Below, piece by piece: positions 9,669 through 18,097 of a stretch of DNA of 64,000 bases. Numbering within the stretch: position 1 is the first letter of the stretch; each line of letters opens with the position of its first letter. Made by a program: the position numbers and the translations under genes. The notes beneath the pieces were generated by a model. The model did no database searches, had not been told where the DNA came from, and saw only the letters and a program-made list of their open reading frames with translations. Origin of the DNA: Bacteroidota bacterium (GTDB lineage Bacteria; Bacteroidota; Bacteroidia; Chitinophagales; Saprospiraceae); assembly GCA_024642665.1 (NCBI GenBank), contig JAHEAR010000013.1, positions 1 to 64,000 of the forward strand. Reading direction: 5' to 3'.

Positions 9669-10112
9669 TCAGACACGTGCGGGAGGTGCACGGAGAGGCA
9701 TATTGGATTGATTTATCCGTTGACTTAGAAACAGCTGATAGAAAGGGGAATCAACCAGGCTATCGGTTTCCAATAAACAGAAGCGCACTGGATCCTCACC
9801 AAAGAATAGTTTAGTTGACTGATTAAATTCAATATGCTTTTTCGCCGGGGCTGTTTGGGCAACTATAATATGTGTACAAGCATGGTCATTTGAATGCCCA
9901 ATATTTTCAAATAAATGTCCTAAAAAATGAAATATCCCATGATGAAAACTGTGTTCATCGTGAAACTCATGAGCATCCAGGTGATGATGAGAAATTGACA
10001 TTGCCAGACAGTCGGATTCTGCTTCATGAGAATGCCGGATGCAATTGTGCACGACTACCATCAGGTAAGTAGCCAGAAGAAAGTAGCTAAGTATTTTGTT
10101 TCTTAATTGCAC
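9669..10112 (-). CDS. Small His-rich exported or membrane protein at the head of the efflux operon
   Basis: This 147-residue protein begins with one hydrophobic segment (ILSYFLLATYLMVVVHNCI). A dense histidine region follows at about 27-80 (HSHEAE, HHHLDAHEFHDEHSFHHG, HDHACTH), with two Cys residues nearby. It ends in a proline-rich LRAPPARV tail, a feature I associate with small proteins beside metal RND operons in Bacteroidota. It lies 67 bp upstream of the adaptor on the same strand, so a periplasmic metal buffer or sensor for the efflux system is the simplest inference. No named family is claimed. Confidence 0.78.
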   Translation of the reverse strand: MQLRNKILSYFLLATYLMVVVHNCIRHSHEAESDCLAMSISHHHLDAHEFHDEHSFHHGIFHFLGHLFENIGHSNDHACTHIIVAQTAPAKKHIEFNQSTKLFFGEDPVRFCLLETDSLVDSPFYQLFLSQRINQSNMPLRAPPARV

Positions 10113-10376
10113 AAGGCGAAGTTAAGGATTTTCACCGAACAATGATATCCAGTTTTGTGCCTCAAATGGCTTGCAATGCTTTTTAGCCATGCGATATTAC
10201 GTACCAGCTTCAGATGCCACCGGGTGATATTGTAGCGACTGCCAAAAACAAGACAAATCTTATGTCTATGCAAAGCCTCTATTTTAAAACCCTCACCTAT
10301 GTTTTAATGAGGCAGAATCAAAACACATGTTATCAGGTCATCACTCATATACGCTGATATCTCCTTGCGCATTTAG

Positions 10377-10586
10377 TCAGGGCTTATGATGTTCAATGTG
10401 GTGTTCTAACAACTCTTTCAAGCTATCTAACCAATCAGCAAATGTTTTCTCTGTCAACTGCGGATGTTCGTTGGATGGTATCGTGAGGGGTGTCTCATCA
10501 AGATATTGATACAATTCAGGATAGTCTTGTTCAATTCTTAAGGTGAGCTTGTTAATTTCCATGGTAATTTCCTGCAATCGTTTCAT
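10377..10586 (-). CDS. Small hypothetical acidic protein
   Basis: This 69-residue protein starts MKRLQEITMEINKLTLRIEQ. It contains a PELYQYLDETPLTIP segment followed by a helix ending LLEHHIEHHKP. No signal peptide or membrane segment is visible. Composition and codon pattern look like a genuine small gene, and it shares the strand and neighbourhood of the metal efflux operon. A link to metal handling through the His-rich tail is only speculation. The 263 bp between it and the His-rich protein gene hold no other recognisable feature. Confidence 0.65.
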   Translation of the reverse strand: MKRLQEITMEINKLTLRIEQDYPELYQYLDETPLTIPSNEHPQLTEKTFADWLDSLKELLEHHIEHHKP

Positions 10587-10988
10587 GATTCATTTATTTA
10601 ATAAAGCATACAAAGAAACAATCATATATACTAAAAAATAACCCGATTCTATTCCCCGCCAAATGAGATAGTCATCCGAAACTCGAATTGTTATAAGCCG
10701 GTCATGGGCAATAAAGCAATCTGGTGATTCCGGGAAAAGCTATTTGTTGCTATTGAGTTCGGATAAAATGGTAATAATTACACCACGGTAATTCATCACC
10801 GACACCTGTTCCGTGGCATCTTGACACAACCATAATTTCATTTCTTTATAATAGATATTGAGCGGGGACTTCCCGATGAATTCTCAGGACGAATTTCTCG
10901 TCCTCCTGAACTATCGAGATCACTTTGCACTCACGCCCGGGGGATGTGATATTCGCCGTGCTTTGATTTTCACTTTTCACTTAAAAAG
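10587..10988. other. Intergenic region without a gene
   Basis: About 400 bases upstream of the 69-residue gene and downstream of the tRNA-Leu pair contain no supported coding frame. The one clear structure is a hairpin with arms AGGACGA (10886-10892) and TCGTCCT (10898-10904) around a 5-nt loop. No U-tract follows it. Confidence 0.6.
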
Positions 10989-11072
10989 TGCCGAAGGGGG
11001 GACTTGAACCCCCACGTCCTTACAGACACACGCCTCTGAAACGTGCGTGTCTACCAATTTCACCACTTCGGC
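10989..11072 (-). tRNA. tRNA-Leu (anticodon CAG)
   Basis: On the minus strand the 84-nt RNA has acceptor arms GCCGAAG and CTTCGGC and discriminator A. The anticodon stem CACGT/GCGTG holds the loop TTCAGAG (anticodon CAG), and there is a long variable arm as in class II tRNA-Leu. The T-arm contains GGTTCAAGTCC. CCA is not encoded. Confidence 0.95.
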
Positions 11073-11085
11073 AGAAGTGTGTGAG

Positions 11086-11186
11086 TTTGGGTTTGAGTTT
11101 GCGTTTGACATATGCAAACACTGACTTATCATGAGCTTTATAAGACTAAAATCTTCCTTTCAAACTCCCACTCAAACTCAAACTCT
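11086..11186. repeat. Inverted GT/CA-rich repeat between the two tRNA-Leu genes
   Basis: The segment at about 11086-11114 is built of GAGTTTG and GGTTTGAGTTTG words. The segment at about 11160-11186 contains the complementary CAAACTC, CACTCAAACTCAAACTC words, so the two can pair imperfectly. The repeat lies wholly in the spacer between the tRNAs. It could affect processing of a dicistronic tRNA transcript, but no function is shown. Confidence 0.6.
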
Positions 11187-11190
11187 TAAG

Positions 11191-11274
11191 TACCAGAGGC
11201 GGGAATCGAACCCGCACATCCTTGCGAATACTGGATTTTGAATCCAGCGCGTCTACCAGTTCCGCCACTCTGGC
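11191..11274 (-). tRNA. tRNA-Leu (anticodon CAA)
   Basis: The minus-strand RNA has acceptor GCCAGAG paired with CTCTGGT (one G-U pair) and discriminator A. The anticodon stem CTGGA/TCCAG holds the loop TTCAAAA (anticodon CAA). A class II variable arm and the T-loop GGTTCGATTCC are present. It sits 118 bp upstream of the tRNA-Leu(CAG) gene in the direction of transcription. Confidence 0.95.
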
Positions 11275-11370
11275 AATCAATATTTAGTTCCTCACTTCTG
11301 AGGGACTGCAAATCTAAGATTTTTTATTATTCAGGGAAGGGTTTAAAACCAACCCGGTCATTACATTTAT

Positions 11371-12708
11371 TTATAGTCCTAATAATCGCATCACATCAAA
11401 CCCATTGGCCAGCAGCATTAATCCTAATACCATGATTAATCCTATATAGGTAAAGACCGTCATAAACTTATCACTCGGCGTTTTCCCGGTGACCATTTCA
11501 AATAGCAATATCACGACATGGCCTCCATCCAGCAGTGGAATAGGCAGCAGATTCATTATCGCCAGAATGAACGAAAGAATAGCTGTAATCCGCCAGAAAT
11601 TTTCCCAATCCCAGGATGTCGGAAATAATTTTGCAATACTGATAAACCCACCAAGACTATCCTTTGCTTTTACCTTGCCATTAAATAATTGAGAAATCCC
11701 TTTAAACCAATCCCCCATAAAGTCCATTCCAGCCTGAATACCTCCGGGAATGGCCTGTGCCAAGGAGTAATCTTCCCTGCCTGTCCAGCCGAGCTCAAAA
11801 GCTCCGCTGAGTTGCACGCCAATTCTTCCATTTTCATCGACATCGATCGGCACCTCGGTTACCTTCCCATTTCTGCTATATCCCAGTCGTACATTTTCGC
11901 CTTTAAATTTTGCGAGCAACTTAATGACTTCATGTTGATAAACCGCTGCCAGATTATTTACATACGTGATTTCATCACCGGCCATCAGCCCTGCTCTTTC
12001 TGCACTACTGCCTCCGGTCACCTTATTAATGATAAATGGAATCCTGGGAGCCGCTACACTAAAGTCTTTATAATCATTAGAGGACAGGACCTGCACAAAC
12101 TTCGGATCCACTTCAATCGTATGCAGTTGTTTGTCACGCGTCACAACGATTTGCTTGGCATCATTAAGCACAATTTCTCGCCGCAAAATGCCGGGTGAAA
12201 ACTCTTTGACTTCTGTTCCTCCTACGGCGACCAAATGATCCCCATCCATCAGCCCTAATTCGGTTCCCAGCGAATCAACATAAATGCCATACTCCATTTT
12301 ACTATTGTCCAGATAGACCTTGCCATAACCCCAAAGCATCATGGCAAAAATGAAAAAACCAAGGATGAAATTGACTGTCACACCACCAAGCATAATAATC
12401 AGGCGCTGCCAGGCTGGTTTAGATCTGAACTCCCAGGGCTGTGGCTCCTGCTTCATCTGCTCTGTATCAAGGCTTTCGTCGACCATTCCGGCGATTTTCA
12501 CGTATCCCCCCAGAGGCAGCCAACCGATGCCATATTCCGTTTCCCCGATCTTCTTTTTAAATAAGGAGAACTTGACATCAAAAAAGAGGTAGAATTTTTC
12601 TACCCTGGTTTTGAACGCTTTAGCAGGGATAAAATGCCCTAATTCATGTAAAATAACCAATATGGAGAGGCTCAGAATAAGCTGAGCAACAATGGACAAA
12701 ATATTCAT
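11371..12708 (-). CDS. rseP: RseP-type site-2 metalloprotease
   Basis: This 445-residue polytopic inner-membrane zinc protease cleaves transmembrane segments such as anti-sigma factors and remnant signal peptides. The first membrane segment carries the HELGH zinc site at residues 21-25, and the C-terminal LLPIPLLDGGH motif supplies the third metal ligand. Two PDZ-like domains lie between them (VDSLGTELGLMDGDHLVAVGG and GSSAERAGLMAGDEITYVNN), which is the RseP architecture. The length matches the family. It is transcribed away from rsmE. One possible client class in this window is the membrane-anchored anti-sigma-like protein near 43 kb, but no link can be shown from sequence. Confidence 0.96.
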   Translation of the reverse strand: MNILSIVAQLILSLSILVILHELGHFIPAKAFKTRVEKFYLFFDVKFSLFKKKIGETEYGIGWLPLGGYVKIAGMVDESLDTEQMKQEPQPWEFRSKPAWQRLIIMLGGVTVNFILGFFIFAMMLWGYGKVYLDNSKMEYGIYVDSLGTELGLMDGDHLVAVGGTEVKEFSPGILRREIVLNDAKQIVVTRDKQLHTIEVDPKFVQVLSSNDYKDFSVAAPRIPFIINKVTGGSSAERAGLMAGDEITYVNNLAAVYQHEVIKLLAKFKGENVRLGYSRNGKVTEVPIDVDENGRIGVQLSGAFELGWTGREDYSLAQAIPGGIQAGMDFMGDWFKGISQLFNGKVKAKDSLGGFISIAKLFPTSWDWENFWRITAILSFILAIMNLLPIPLLDGGHVVILLFEMVTGKTPSDKFMTVFTYIGLIMVLGLMLLANGFDVMRLLGL

Positions 12709-12757
12709 TCGAAAAGATTAATTATTAAAATCTGGCGTCAGATGCAGTTCAAAACGA

Positions 12758-12765
12758 TAGTTTTG
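12758..12765 (+). promoter_or_regulatory. Bacteroidota -7 promoter box upstream of rsmE
   Basis: TAGTTTTG matches the TAnnTTTG consensus and lies 40 bp before the rsmE start. No clear -33 TTTG was found at the expected distance, so the call is tentative. Confidence 0.4.
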
Positions 12766-12805
12766 GGCTTAATGTTCCGAAACCGAACAGCGAAATTAGA
12801 CATTT

Positions 12806-13555
12806 ATGAGCGTTAATTCCTTTCCCTGGTATCATATCCCTCAGCTGAAGGGTGTTAATGAATTGGTATCTCTGCAGGGGGACGAGTGGCATCATTGCCG
12901 TAACGTACTGCGGATGAGCGCCGGAGGCTCCATCATTGTGTTTGATGGCAAAGGCCTTTGTTTTGAAGGCATCATTCGGGAAGAATCCCGTTCAGAGGGT
13001 AAAATCGAGCTAATCAGAGAGCTGACTGATATTTTCACTATTCTTCGAAATCAGGGGATAGCCATCGCTTTTGCCCCTACCAAGAATATCGACCGAACAG
13101 AATTTGCGGTTGAGAAAATGGTGGAACTGGGAGTAGATGAAATCTATTTTCTGGATTGCGAAAATTCAGAAAGAACCCGCATCCGCCTCGACAGAATGGA
13201 GAAAATAGTCATCGGTGCTGCCAAACAATCCAGGAAAGTGCATTTGCCTGTCCTCCATGACTTAATCTCACCGAATATGTTGGTGACCAAATTTCATACG
13301 GAGCAACCGCAGACTCAGATTTTTTGTTGTCATCTGGATCCGGCCTCCAAGCCTTTGGTTGATAATTATTCCCCGAAAGAAAACGTTCTAATGGTCATTG
13401 GACCGGAAGGAGGTTTTTCGCCTGAAGAGATTGAACAACTTAGCTTACGGAGTGCAACATTAGTGACGCTGAGTCCCTATCGATTACGCGTAGAAACTGC
13501 TGCGATTACCGCATGTGCCGCTGTACATTTATTAAACGACCGAATTAAAAAATAA
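12806..13555 (+). CDS. rsmE: 16S rRNA m3U1498 methyltransferase RsmE
   Basis: This 249-residue SPOUT-class methyltransferase modifies U1498 of 16S rRNA. The N-terminal PUA-like part includes GDEWHHCRNVLRMSAGGSI. The trefoil-knot SAM site is evident in LMVIGPEGGFSPEEIEQ and in the LSPYRLRVETAAITACAAV tail, which is diagnostic for RsmE. The NIDRTEFAVEKMVELGVDE segment is also typical. The stop overlaps the DUF4159 gene start (TAATG), indicating translational coupling. Confidence 0.96.
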   Translation: MSVNSFPWYHIPQLKGVNELVSLQGDEWHHCRNVLRMSAGGSIIVFDGKGLCFEGIIREESRSEGKIELIRELTDIFTILRNQGIAIAFAPTKNIDRTEFAVEKMVELGVDEIYFLDCENSERTRIRLDRMEKIVIGAAKQSRKVHLPVLHDLISPNMLVTKFHTEQPQTQIFCCHLDPASKPLVDNYSPKENVLMVIGPEGGFSPEEIEQLSLRSATLVTLSPYRLRVETAAITACAAVHLLNDRIKK

Positions 13556-14208
13556 TGTTACAATCCTTACTCACCATACTATTACTCTTTACTGGTTCAA
13601 TGACCAATGTGGAGCCCTCCCTGCGCCTGGCATTATTAAAATATAATGGAGGAGGTGACTGGTATGCGAATCCCACTTCACTGACTAATCTGGCGGAGTT
13701 TTGTAACACGAGCATCGGAACAGATATCAATACCGATTATGCAACAGTAGAAGTGGGTAGTGCAGATTTGTTTAACTACGCATGGGTGCACATGACGGGG
13801 CATGGCAATATTGTTTTCTCTCCTGCTGAAGCAGAAAATCTGCGTAGCTATTTGATCGGTGGTGGATTTTTACATATCGATGATAACTATGGGATGGATC
13901 CTTACATACGAGTAGCATTAAAACAAGTATTTCCGGAACTGACCCTAACCGAACTTCCATTTGAACATGAAATCTATCATCAGAAATTCAATTTCAATCA
14001 GGGGCTACCAAAAATCCACGAACATGATGGCAAGCCACCACAAGGCTTCGGATTAATTTGGGAAGGCAGGGTGATCGTCTTCTACACCTATGAATGTGAT
14101 CTGGGTGATGGATGGGAAGATCCTGCGGTACATAAAGACCCTCCGGATATCCGACAGAAAGCACTTGAAATGGGGGCGAATATTGTTTCGTATGCGTTTA
14201 AGAATTGA
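13555..14208 (+). CDS. Exported DUF4159 domain protein
   Basis: This 217-residue protein has a short signal peptide (LLTILLLFTGSMTNVEPS). The rest is a single DUF4159 domain. Conserved pieces include the opening RLALLKYNGGGDWYANPTSL, the WVHMTGHGNIVFSP segment, LIGGGFLHIDDNYG, and the late FYTYECDLGDGWEDP. DUF4159 has a glutamine-amidotransferase-like fold and is often found in larger membrane proteins. Here it stands alone and is presumably periplasmic. It overlaps the end of rsmE by one base, a pairing that suggests cotranscription rather than shared function. Its biochemical role is unknown. Confidence 0.9.
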   Translation: MLQSLLTILLLFTGSMTNVEPSLRLALLKYNGGGDWYANPTSLTNLAEFCNTSIGTDINTDYATVEVGSADLFNYAWVHMTGHGNIVFSPAEAENLRSYLIGGGFLHIDDNYGMDPYIRVALKQVFPELTLTELPFEHEIYHQKFNFNQGLPKIHEHDGKPPQGFGLIWEGRVIVFYTYECDLGDGWEDPAVHKDPPDIRQKALEMGANIVSYAFKN

Positions 14209-14217
14209 TTTTTTGGA

Positions 14218-14351
14218 GACCTGGGACTCACAATGAAGGCGCAGTCCTTCATCTGTAGACCTGAGACCCACAGTGATGGCGCAGTCCTTCATCTGTAGAC
14301 CTGGGACCCACAGTGAAGGCGTAGTCCTTTATCTGTAGACCTGGGACCTGA
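14218..14351. repeat. 40-bp tandem repeat, three copies plus a partial
   Basis: Units start at 14218, 14258 and 14298, each opening GACCTGGGACCCACAGTGA and ending CAGTCCTTCATCTGTA, with one or a few substitutions. A partial unit begins at 14338. It starts right after the DUF4159 stop. The 40-bp period breaks any reading frame, so it is non-coding. Confidence 0.93.
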
Positions 14352-14366
14352 GAAGGTGAAAAGGCG

Positions 14367-14450
14367 AGTAGTGAGTGGTGAGGAAATAAAACAACACTGG
14401 TTTTATGGAGTGATGTGGTAAGGAGTGAGTGGTGAGGAGTGAATGGTGAG
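14367..14450. repeat. GTGAGTGGTGAGGAGTGA-type purine-rich simple repeat
   Basis: Words such as GTGAGTGG, TGAGGAGTGA and GAATGGTGAG recur over about 80 bases. The same vocabulary (GAGGAGTGAGGAGTGAGG) appears just after the GH109-like gene at about 38940. Its complement appears before the MATE gene end at about 39340-39365. Confidence 0.7.
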
Positions 14451-14490
14451 TTTTAATTTTTCTGCGTGCATCTGCGCTTTTTTTTCTGCG

Positions 14491-14703
14491 CGATCTGCGG
14501 GAAATATTTTTTTCTCATACTTATCCAAGTCTTTGTCGCAAACTTCAATCCGAGTCTAATCGAGAGACCTGTCACAAAAACCATCTAAAAACTAAACCTC
14601 CTAAACCACAAGCGCCTCAGGCGCAGCGTGCTCAACCAAAGAAACCTCCAGGGTTCTTGACTCAACACATGTTCAAATTAAAAAATCTAAAAAACCCGAA
14701 CCT
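14491..14703 (+). repeat. Dispersed intergenic repeat element, copy A
   Basis: The copy starts in TCTGCGGGAAATAT and continues through CTTATCCAAGTC and ATCCGAGTCTAATCGA. The core at 14591-14637 reads ACTAAACCTCCTAAACCACA followed by AGCGCCTCAGGCGCAGCGTG. A shared tail follows, containing TTCTTGACTCAACACATGTTCA. The same segments in the same order occur at about 39075-39306. No reading frame or transposase is present, so this is a short non-autonomous or REP-like element. The core resembles the 39-bp unit at 91-340. Confidence 0.85.
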
Positions 14704-14712
14704 TTGAAGTGA

Positions 14713-14964
14713 TCACTCTGCGCGAAATCTACGCGCATCCGTAGAAACAATATACTTTTTGATATTGAGCCAAAACGCAATGACCAGGTAGATCACCAAT
14801 GGCGAACCAAACGTGATAAAGGAAGCATAGATAAAATACAACCTGATTTTCGCCGGATTGATTCGCATCCAATCCCCAAGTTGCTGGCAGACGCCAAAAG
14901 CTGACTTTTCAAGTATGTGCCGATTAGAATCGAAAAGATCTTCTATGTGATTGAGCGATTTCAT
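14713..14964 (-). CDS. PspC domain membrane protein
   Basis: This 83-residue protein consists almost entirely of a PspC domain, known from phage-shock envelope stress proteins. It has the characteristic GVCQQLGDWMRINPAKIRL motif, then a membrane segment (YFIYASFITFGSPLVIYLVIAFWL) and a short basic tail. It lacks the extra domains of some Bacteroidota PspC proteins. No pspA or pspB neighbour is present. The gene is isolated in a repeat island. Copy A of the dispersed repeat ends 10 bp beyond its stop, and an inverted core copy begins 33 bp beyond its start. Confidence 0.9.
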   Translation of the reverse strand: MKSLNHIEDLFDSNRHILEKSAFGVCQQLGDWMRINPAKIRLYFIYASFITFGSPLVIYLVIAFWLNIKKYIVSTDARRFRAE

Positions 14965-14996
14965 TTGATGATTTTCGTTGATGAAGTATGCGTTTA

Positions 14997-15044
14997 TTGA
15001 GTTTAGTGCTATGCGCCAAGGCGCTTGATGTTTAGAGGGTTTAG
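14997..15044 (-). repeat. Inverted, diverged core of the dispersed repeat
   Basis: The plus strand reads TTGAGTTTAGTGCTATGCGC and then CAAGGCGCTTGATGTTTAGA with a GGGTTTAG end. This is the diverged reverse complement of the copy A core at 14591-14637. The shared pieces are TTGAG, GCGCC, GGCGCTTG, GTTTAG and GGTTTAG in order. Together with copy A it brackets the pspC gene in inverted orientation. Confidence 0.7.
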
Positions 15045-15288
15045 CAGAAATTGTGCTTAAAAATTTATGCGAGTGATCAAGGCTATTAAGAAATTCTAGT
15101 CTTAGGTCCCAGGTCTAAATATCGCAGGTCTGGTTTTACTTAATTTGAAAATATCGCGTTTTGCAACTCAATGAATAAGCTAAAATAACGAAATTCCGAA
15201 ACAATTTATTGACTCAAAACACTACTTTATGACAGGTAAAAGTAATTCTTCGAGAGTCAGGCTAATATTCCTTCACTACTTTTGAGAT

Positions 15289-16932
15289 ATGGACAAGAAA
15301 AAGGAGTTCTCCATACAGGCCAATATTATTGATATCATAGCCGGTATGATTGGATTTGGGGTGGTGACTGTCAAAGACGGTTTTGTTGAAAAGGTTACAA
15401 TTAATGGGCCTGAAAAAACAGGTGAGCCATACTTGATGCCGGGGTTTATAGATGCCCATATTCATATCGAAAGTTCGATGCTGACACCACCGGCTTTTGC
15501 CGGAATTGCCGTTCAGCATGGTACGGTAGCCACTGTTTCGGACCCACACGAAATTGCCAATGTTTGCGGAATTGAGGGCGTTCGTTATATGGTCAACCTT
15601 GGGAGAAAATCCGGTTTCAAATTTTTCTTTGGTGCACCATCCTGTGTTCCTGCCACAAGTTTTGAAACAGCCGGAGCAACATTATCTGCAAAGGATATCA
15701 CACAGTTGTTTGAAGAGAAAAGCACCTGTTATCTTTCAGAGATGATGAATTATCCTGCCGTCCTGAACAGGGATCCGTTAGTCATGGATAAGATAGCCGC
15801 CGCTAAACAATATGATCTACCTATTGATGGCCACGCACCCGGCTTAAGAGGAGAGGATGCCAAAACCTATGCCGCTGCCGGCATCACGACAGACCATGAA
15901 TGCACCACACTCGCCGAAGCAACGGACAAGATAAATGCCGATATGCATATCATCATCCGCGAAGGAAGTGCAGCAAAAAACTATAACGCACTGCATCCAT
16001 TGATCGGGAAAAATCCGGATCGGGTTATGTTTTGTTCTGATGACAAACATCCTGATGATCTGCTCCGAGGGCATATCAACCAACTAGTCACTCGATCACT
16101 CGATCATGGCTATCCGCTGATGGATATTTTGCGCATTACTTGTTTGCATCCTATTTTACATTATAAGTTAGACTGCGGATTACTACAGGAAGGTGATCCG
16201 GCGGATATGATCATGGTGAAAGATTTGAAAACGTTTGAAGTGTTGTCTACCTGGATCAACGGCGTACAAGTATATGATGGCGACAAAGTTGATATACCTG
16301 AAGTTGCTATTCCAATTATTAACTCGTTTTCCATTGAAGCTATCCAACCTGATGATATAAAACTTGAATTAAAAGAAGGAGATACAAAAATCATAAAAGC
16401 TATCGATGGTGAAATAGTGACCGAATCCCTTTCCCAAATAATGAAGGGCGGAAATTTTGAAAGCGATATCGAAAACGATATTTTAAAAATAGTGGTGGTC
16501 AATAGATATTCAAAAGCGCGTCCCGCCATTGCGTTGATCAACGGGTTTGGAATGAAACAAGGAGCAATCGCATCGAGTGTGGCCCACGATTCGCATAATA
16601 TTGTTGCAGTGGGTACCAATGATCGTGATTTGGCCACATGCATCAACCAGGTCATCGCGCACAAAGGAGGCGTGGCGGCATCCGAAAAAAATGAGCATCA
16701 TATTCTACCATTACCCATCGGCGGACTGATGAGTCCCGATGATGGTGAAACCGTCGGTCATGCCTATGAGGCCGTAGATCAGTTTGTCAAGCAGGCACTA
16801 GGATCAACGCTCTCCGCTCCATTTATGACGCTTTCTTTTATGGCATTGCTCGTCATTCCCACATTAAAACTGAGCGACAAAGGCCTTTTTGATGGAAAAT
16901 CTTTTCATTTTGTTAAACTTCAGGGGGAATAG
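15289..16932 (+). CDS. ade: Adenine deaminase
   Basis: This 547-residue amidohydrolase converts adenine to hypoxanthine and ammonia in purine salvage. The metal-binding PGFIDAHIHIESSM motif (His57, His59) opens the TIM barrel. DGHAPGL and TTDHECTT then carry further metal ligands, and FCSDDKHPDDL holds the late barrel Asp. The C-terminal beta-domain includes HDSHNIVAVGTNDRDLA, characteristic of bacterial Ade rather than of adenosine deaminase. Its length agrees with B. subtilis AdeC. No signal peptide is seen, so it is cytoplasmic. The next gene, DUF3467, follows after 120 bp on the same strand. Confidence 0.95.
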   Translation: MDKKKEFSIQANIIDIIAGMIGFGVVTVKDGFVEKVTINGPEKTGEPYLMPGFIDAHIHIESSMLTPPAFAGIAVQHGTVATVSDPHEIANVCGIEGVRYMVNLGRKSGFKFFFGAPSCVPATSFETAGATLSAKDITQLFEEKSTCYLSEMMNYPAVLNRDPLVMDKIAAAKQYDLPIDGHAPGLRGEDAKTYAAAGITTDHECTTLAEATDKINADMHIIIREGSAAKNYNALHPLIGKNPDRVMFCSDDKHPDDLLRGHINQLVTRSLDHGYPLMDILRITCLHPILHYKLDCGLLQEGDPADMIMVKDLKTFEVLSTWINGVQVYDGDKVDIPEVAIPIINSFSIEAIQPDDIKLELKEGDTKIIKAIDGEIVTESLSQIMKGGNFESDIENDILKIVVVNRYSKARPAIALINGFGMKQGAIASSVAHDSHNIVAVGTNDRDLATCINQVIAHKGGVAASEKNEHHILPLPIGGLMSPDDGETVGHAYEAVDQFVKQALGSTLSAPFMTLSFMALLVIPTLKLSDKGLFDGKSFHFVKLQGE

Positions 16933-17052
16933 CAAACATTGAAATATTCGACCTTTTGAACTCCTGAACGGAGCGCTATGTAACAAAATGAACCTATCAA
17001 TCCAAAAATGGTTAATACCTTTGATCATATCTAAATCTAATAATCCAATATC

Positions 17053-17373
17053 ATGGCTGACGACAAGAATCCAAACAATCAACTCAATATTGAACTCCCG
17101 GAAGAGATTTCAGAAGGTATTTATGCCAATCTCGCAATCATCTCCCATTCGCATACAGAATTCGTCGTGGACTTTATCCGCATGATGCCAAACGTTCCAA
17201 AAGCGAAAGTAAAATCAAGAGTTATCCTGACCCCTCATCATGCCAAACGACTGATGAAAGCGCTGGCAGATAATATCAAAAAGTTCGAAACTCAGTTTGG
17301 TGTCATTGATGAGTCCGATCAGAATGTCTCCTTTCCACCGATGAGTTTTAATACACCGAAGGCTCAGGCATAG
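17053..17373 (+). CDS. DUF3467 domain protein
   Basis: This 106-residue soluble protein matches the DUF3467 pattern. It has an acidic start (NIELPEEISEGIYANLAIIS), the segment HSHTEFVVDFIRMMP, then KAKVKSRVILTPHHAKRLMK and a helix ALADNIKKFETQFG. The family is widespread in bacteria and its molecular role is unknown. It follows adenine deaminase on the same strand. Confidence 0.9.
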   Translation: MADDKNPNNQLNIELPEEISEGIYANLAIISHSHTEFVVDFIRMMPNVPKAKVKSRVILTPHHAKRLMKALADNIKKFETQFGVIDESDQNVSFPPMSFNTPKAQA

Positions 17374-18097
17374 GGCGAAGGGCGGAGAGCGAAGGGCGGA
17401 GAGCGTTGAGGCGATGACGAATTAAAGCACCTTTAATCTTATTTTTTTTTCTGCGTCTTTGCGAGGCTCCTTGCTAATAGAGCATATTGGGATATCATAC
17501 TTGCGTTCTTTGCCTTTGCGAGAAAAACTTCCAGTGATTAATTTTATTCAAATGGTTGCCGATAAACTTTGGCTACCGCAAATGCAACACCTTTAGGTCA
17601 GGAGCAGAAAACGATTTTGGCAATGGTGAAAATTGTCCTCCCCTTCCCCGAGTGCAGTAGCTGTTTTGTAAAGGCGCCAGGAGTCGGGGGTAAAATGTGC
17701 GGTGTGATTTATTAAGTGGAGTGTGATGGGCGATTTGGTTATTGGGGTTATGATAGTTATCAGGGGTTAGCTTTTTTTATCAAGATCTATCGAGAAATAT
17801 AAGAAGGTCCTTCCCCACTAATGATTTGCACGTGGAGGCGCAGAGATGCAGTAAATAGTTATTTCAAAATAATTATTTGTTCGCTCCTATTATGGTCAGG
17901 AGGTGCAAAGACACTGGAGATGCAACAAGAGACGCGAGATGCAGGTTTCTGGATGTTGAAGCGACCTTTTATCCAATAGCCGCGAGGCCTAATGCTTCAA
18001 TCACTCCACCACAAAATCACTCCATCACCCATTTTCCTCTGCGAATCTCTATCTTAGACCTTTGTAGTTGCACATAAACACTCACCAGCCTTAGATC
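17374..18097. other. Long intergenic region with short repeats
   Basis: These roughly 720 bases hold no convincing gene. Immediately after the DUF3467 stop is a purine-rich direct repeat in which GAAGGGCGGAGAGC occurs twice (about 17379-17406). A similar word, CATAGAGCGTAGGGCGGAG, opens the window at position 2. Next come CTGCG/TTTGCG words (17451-17525) like those beside the dispersed repeats. A 66-codon open frame at 17877-18077 has no family features. The T9SS type B gene starts at 18098. Confidence 0.6.

Noticed and set aside
17877-18077. 66-codon open frame before the T9SS type B gene
   Set aside because: Residue composition is random-like (many Arg, Cys and Thr) and no domain is recognisable.
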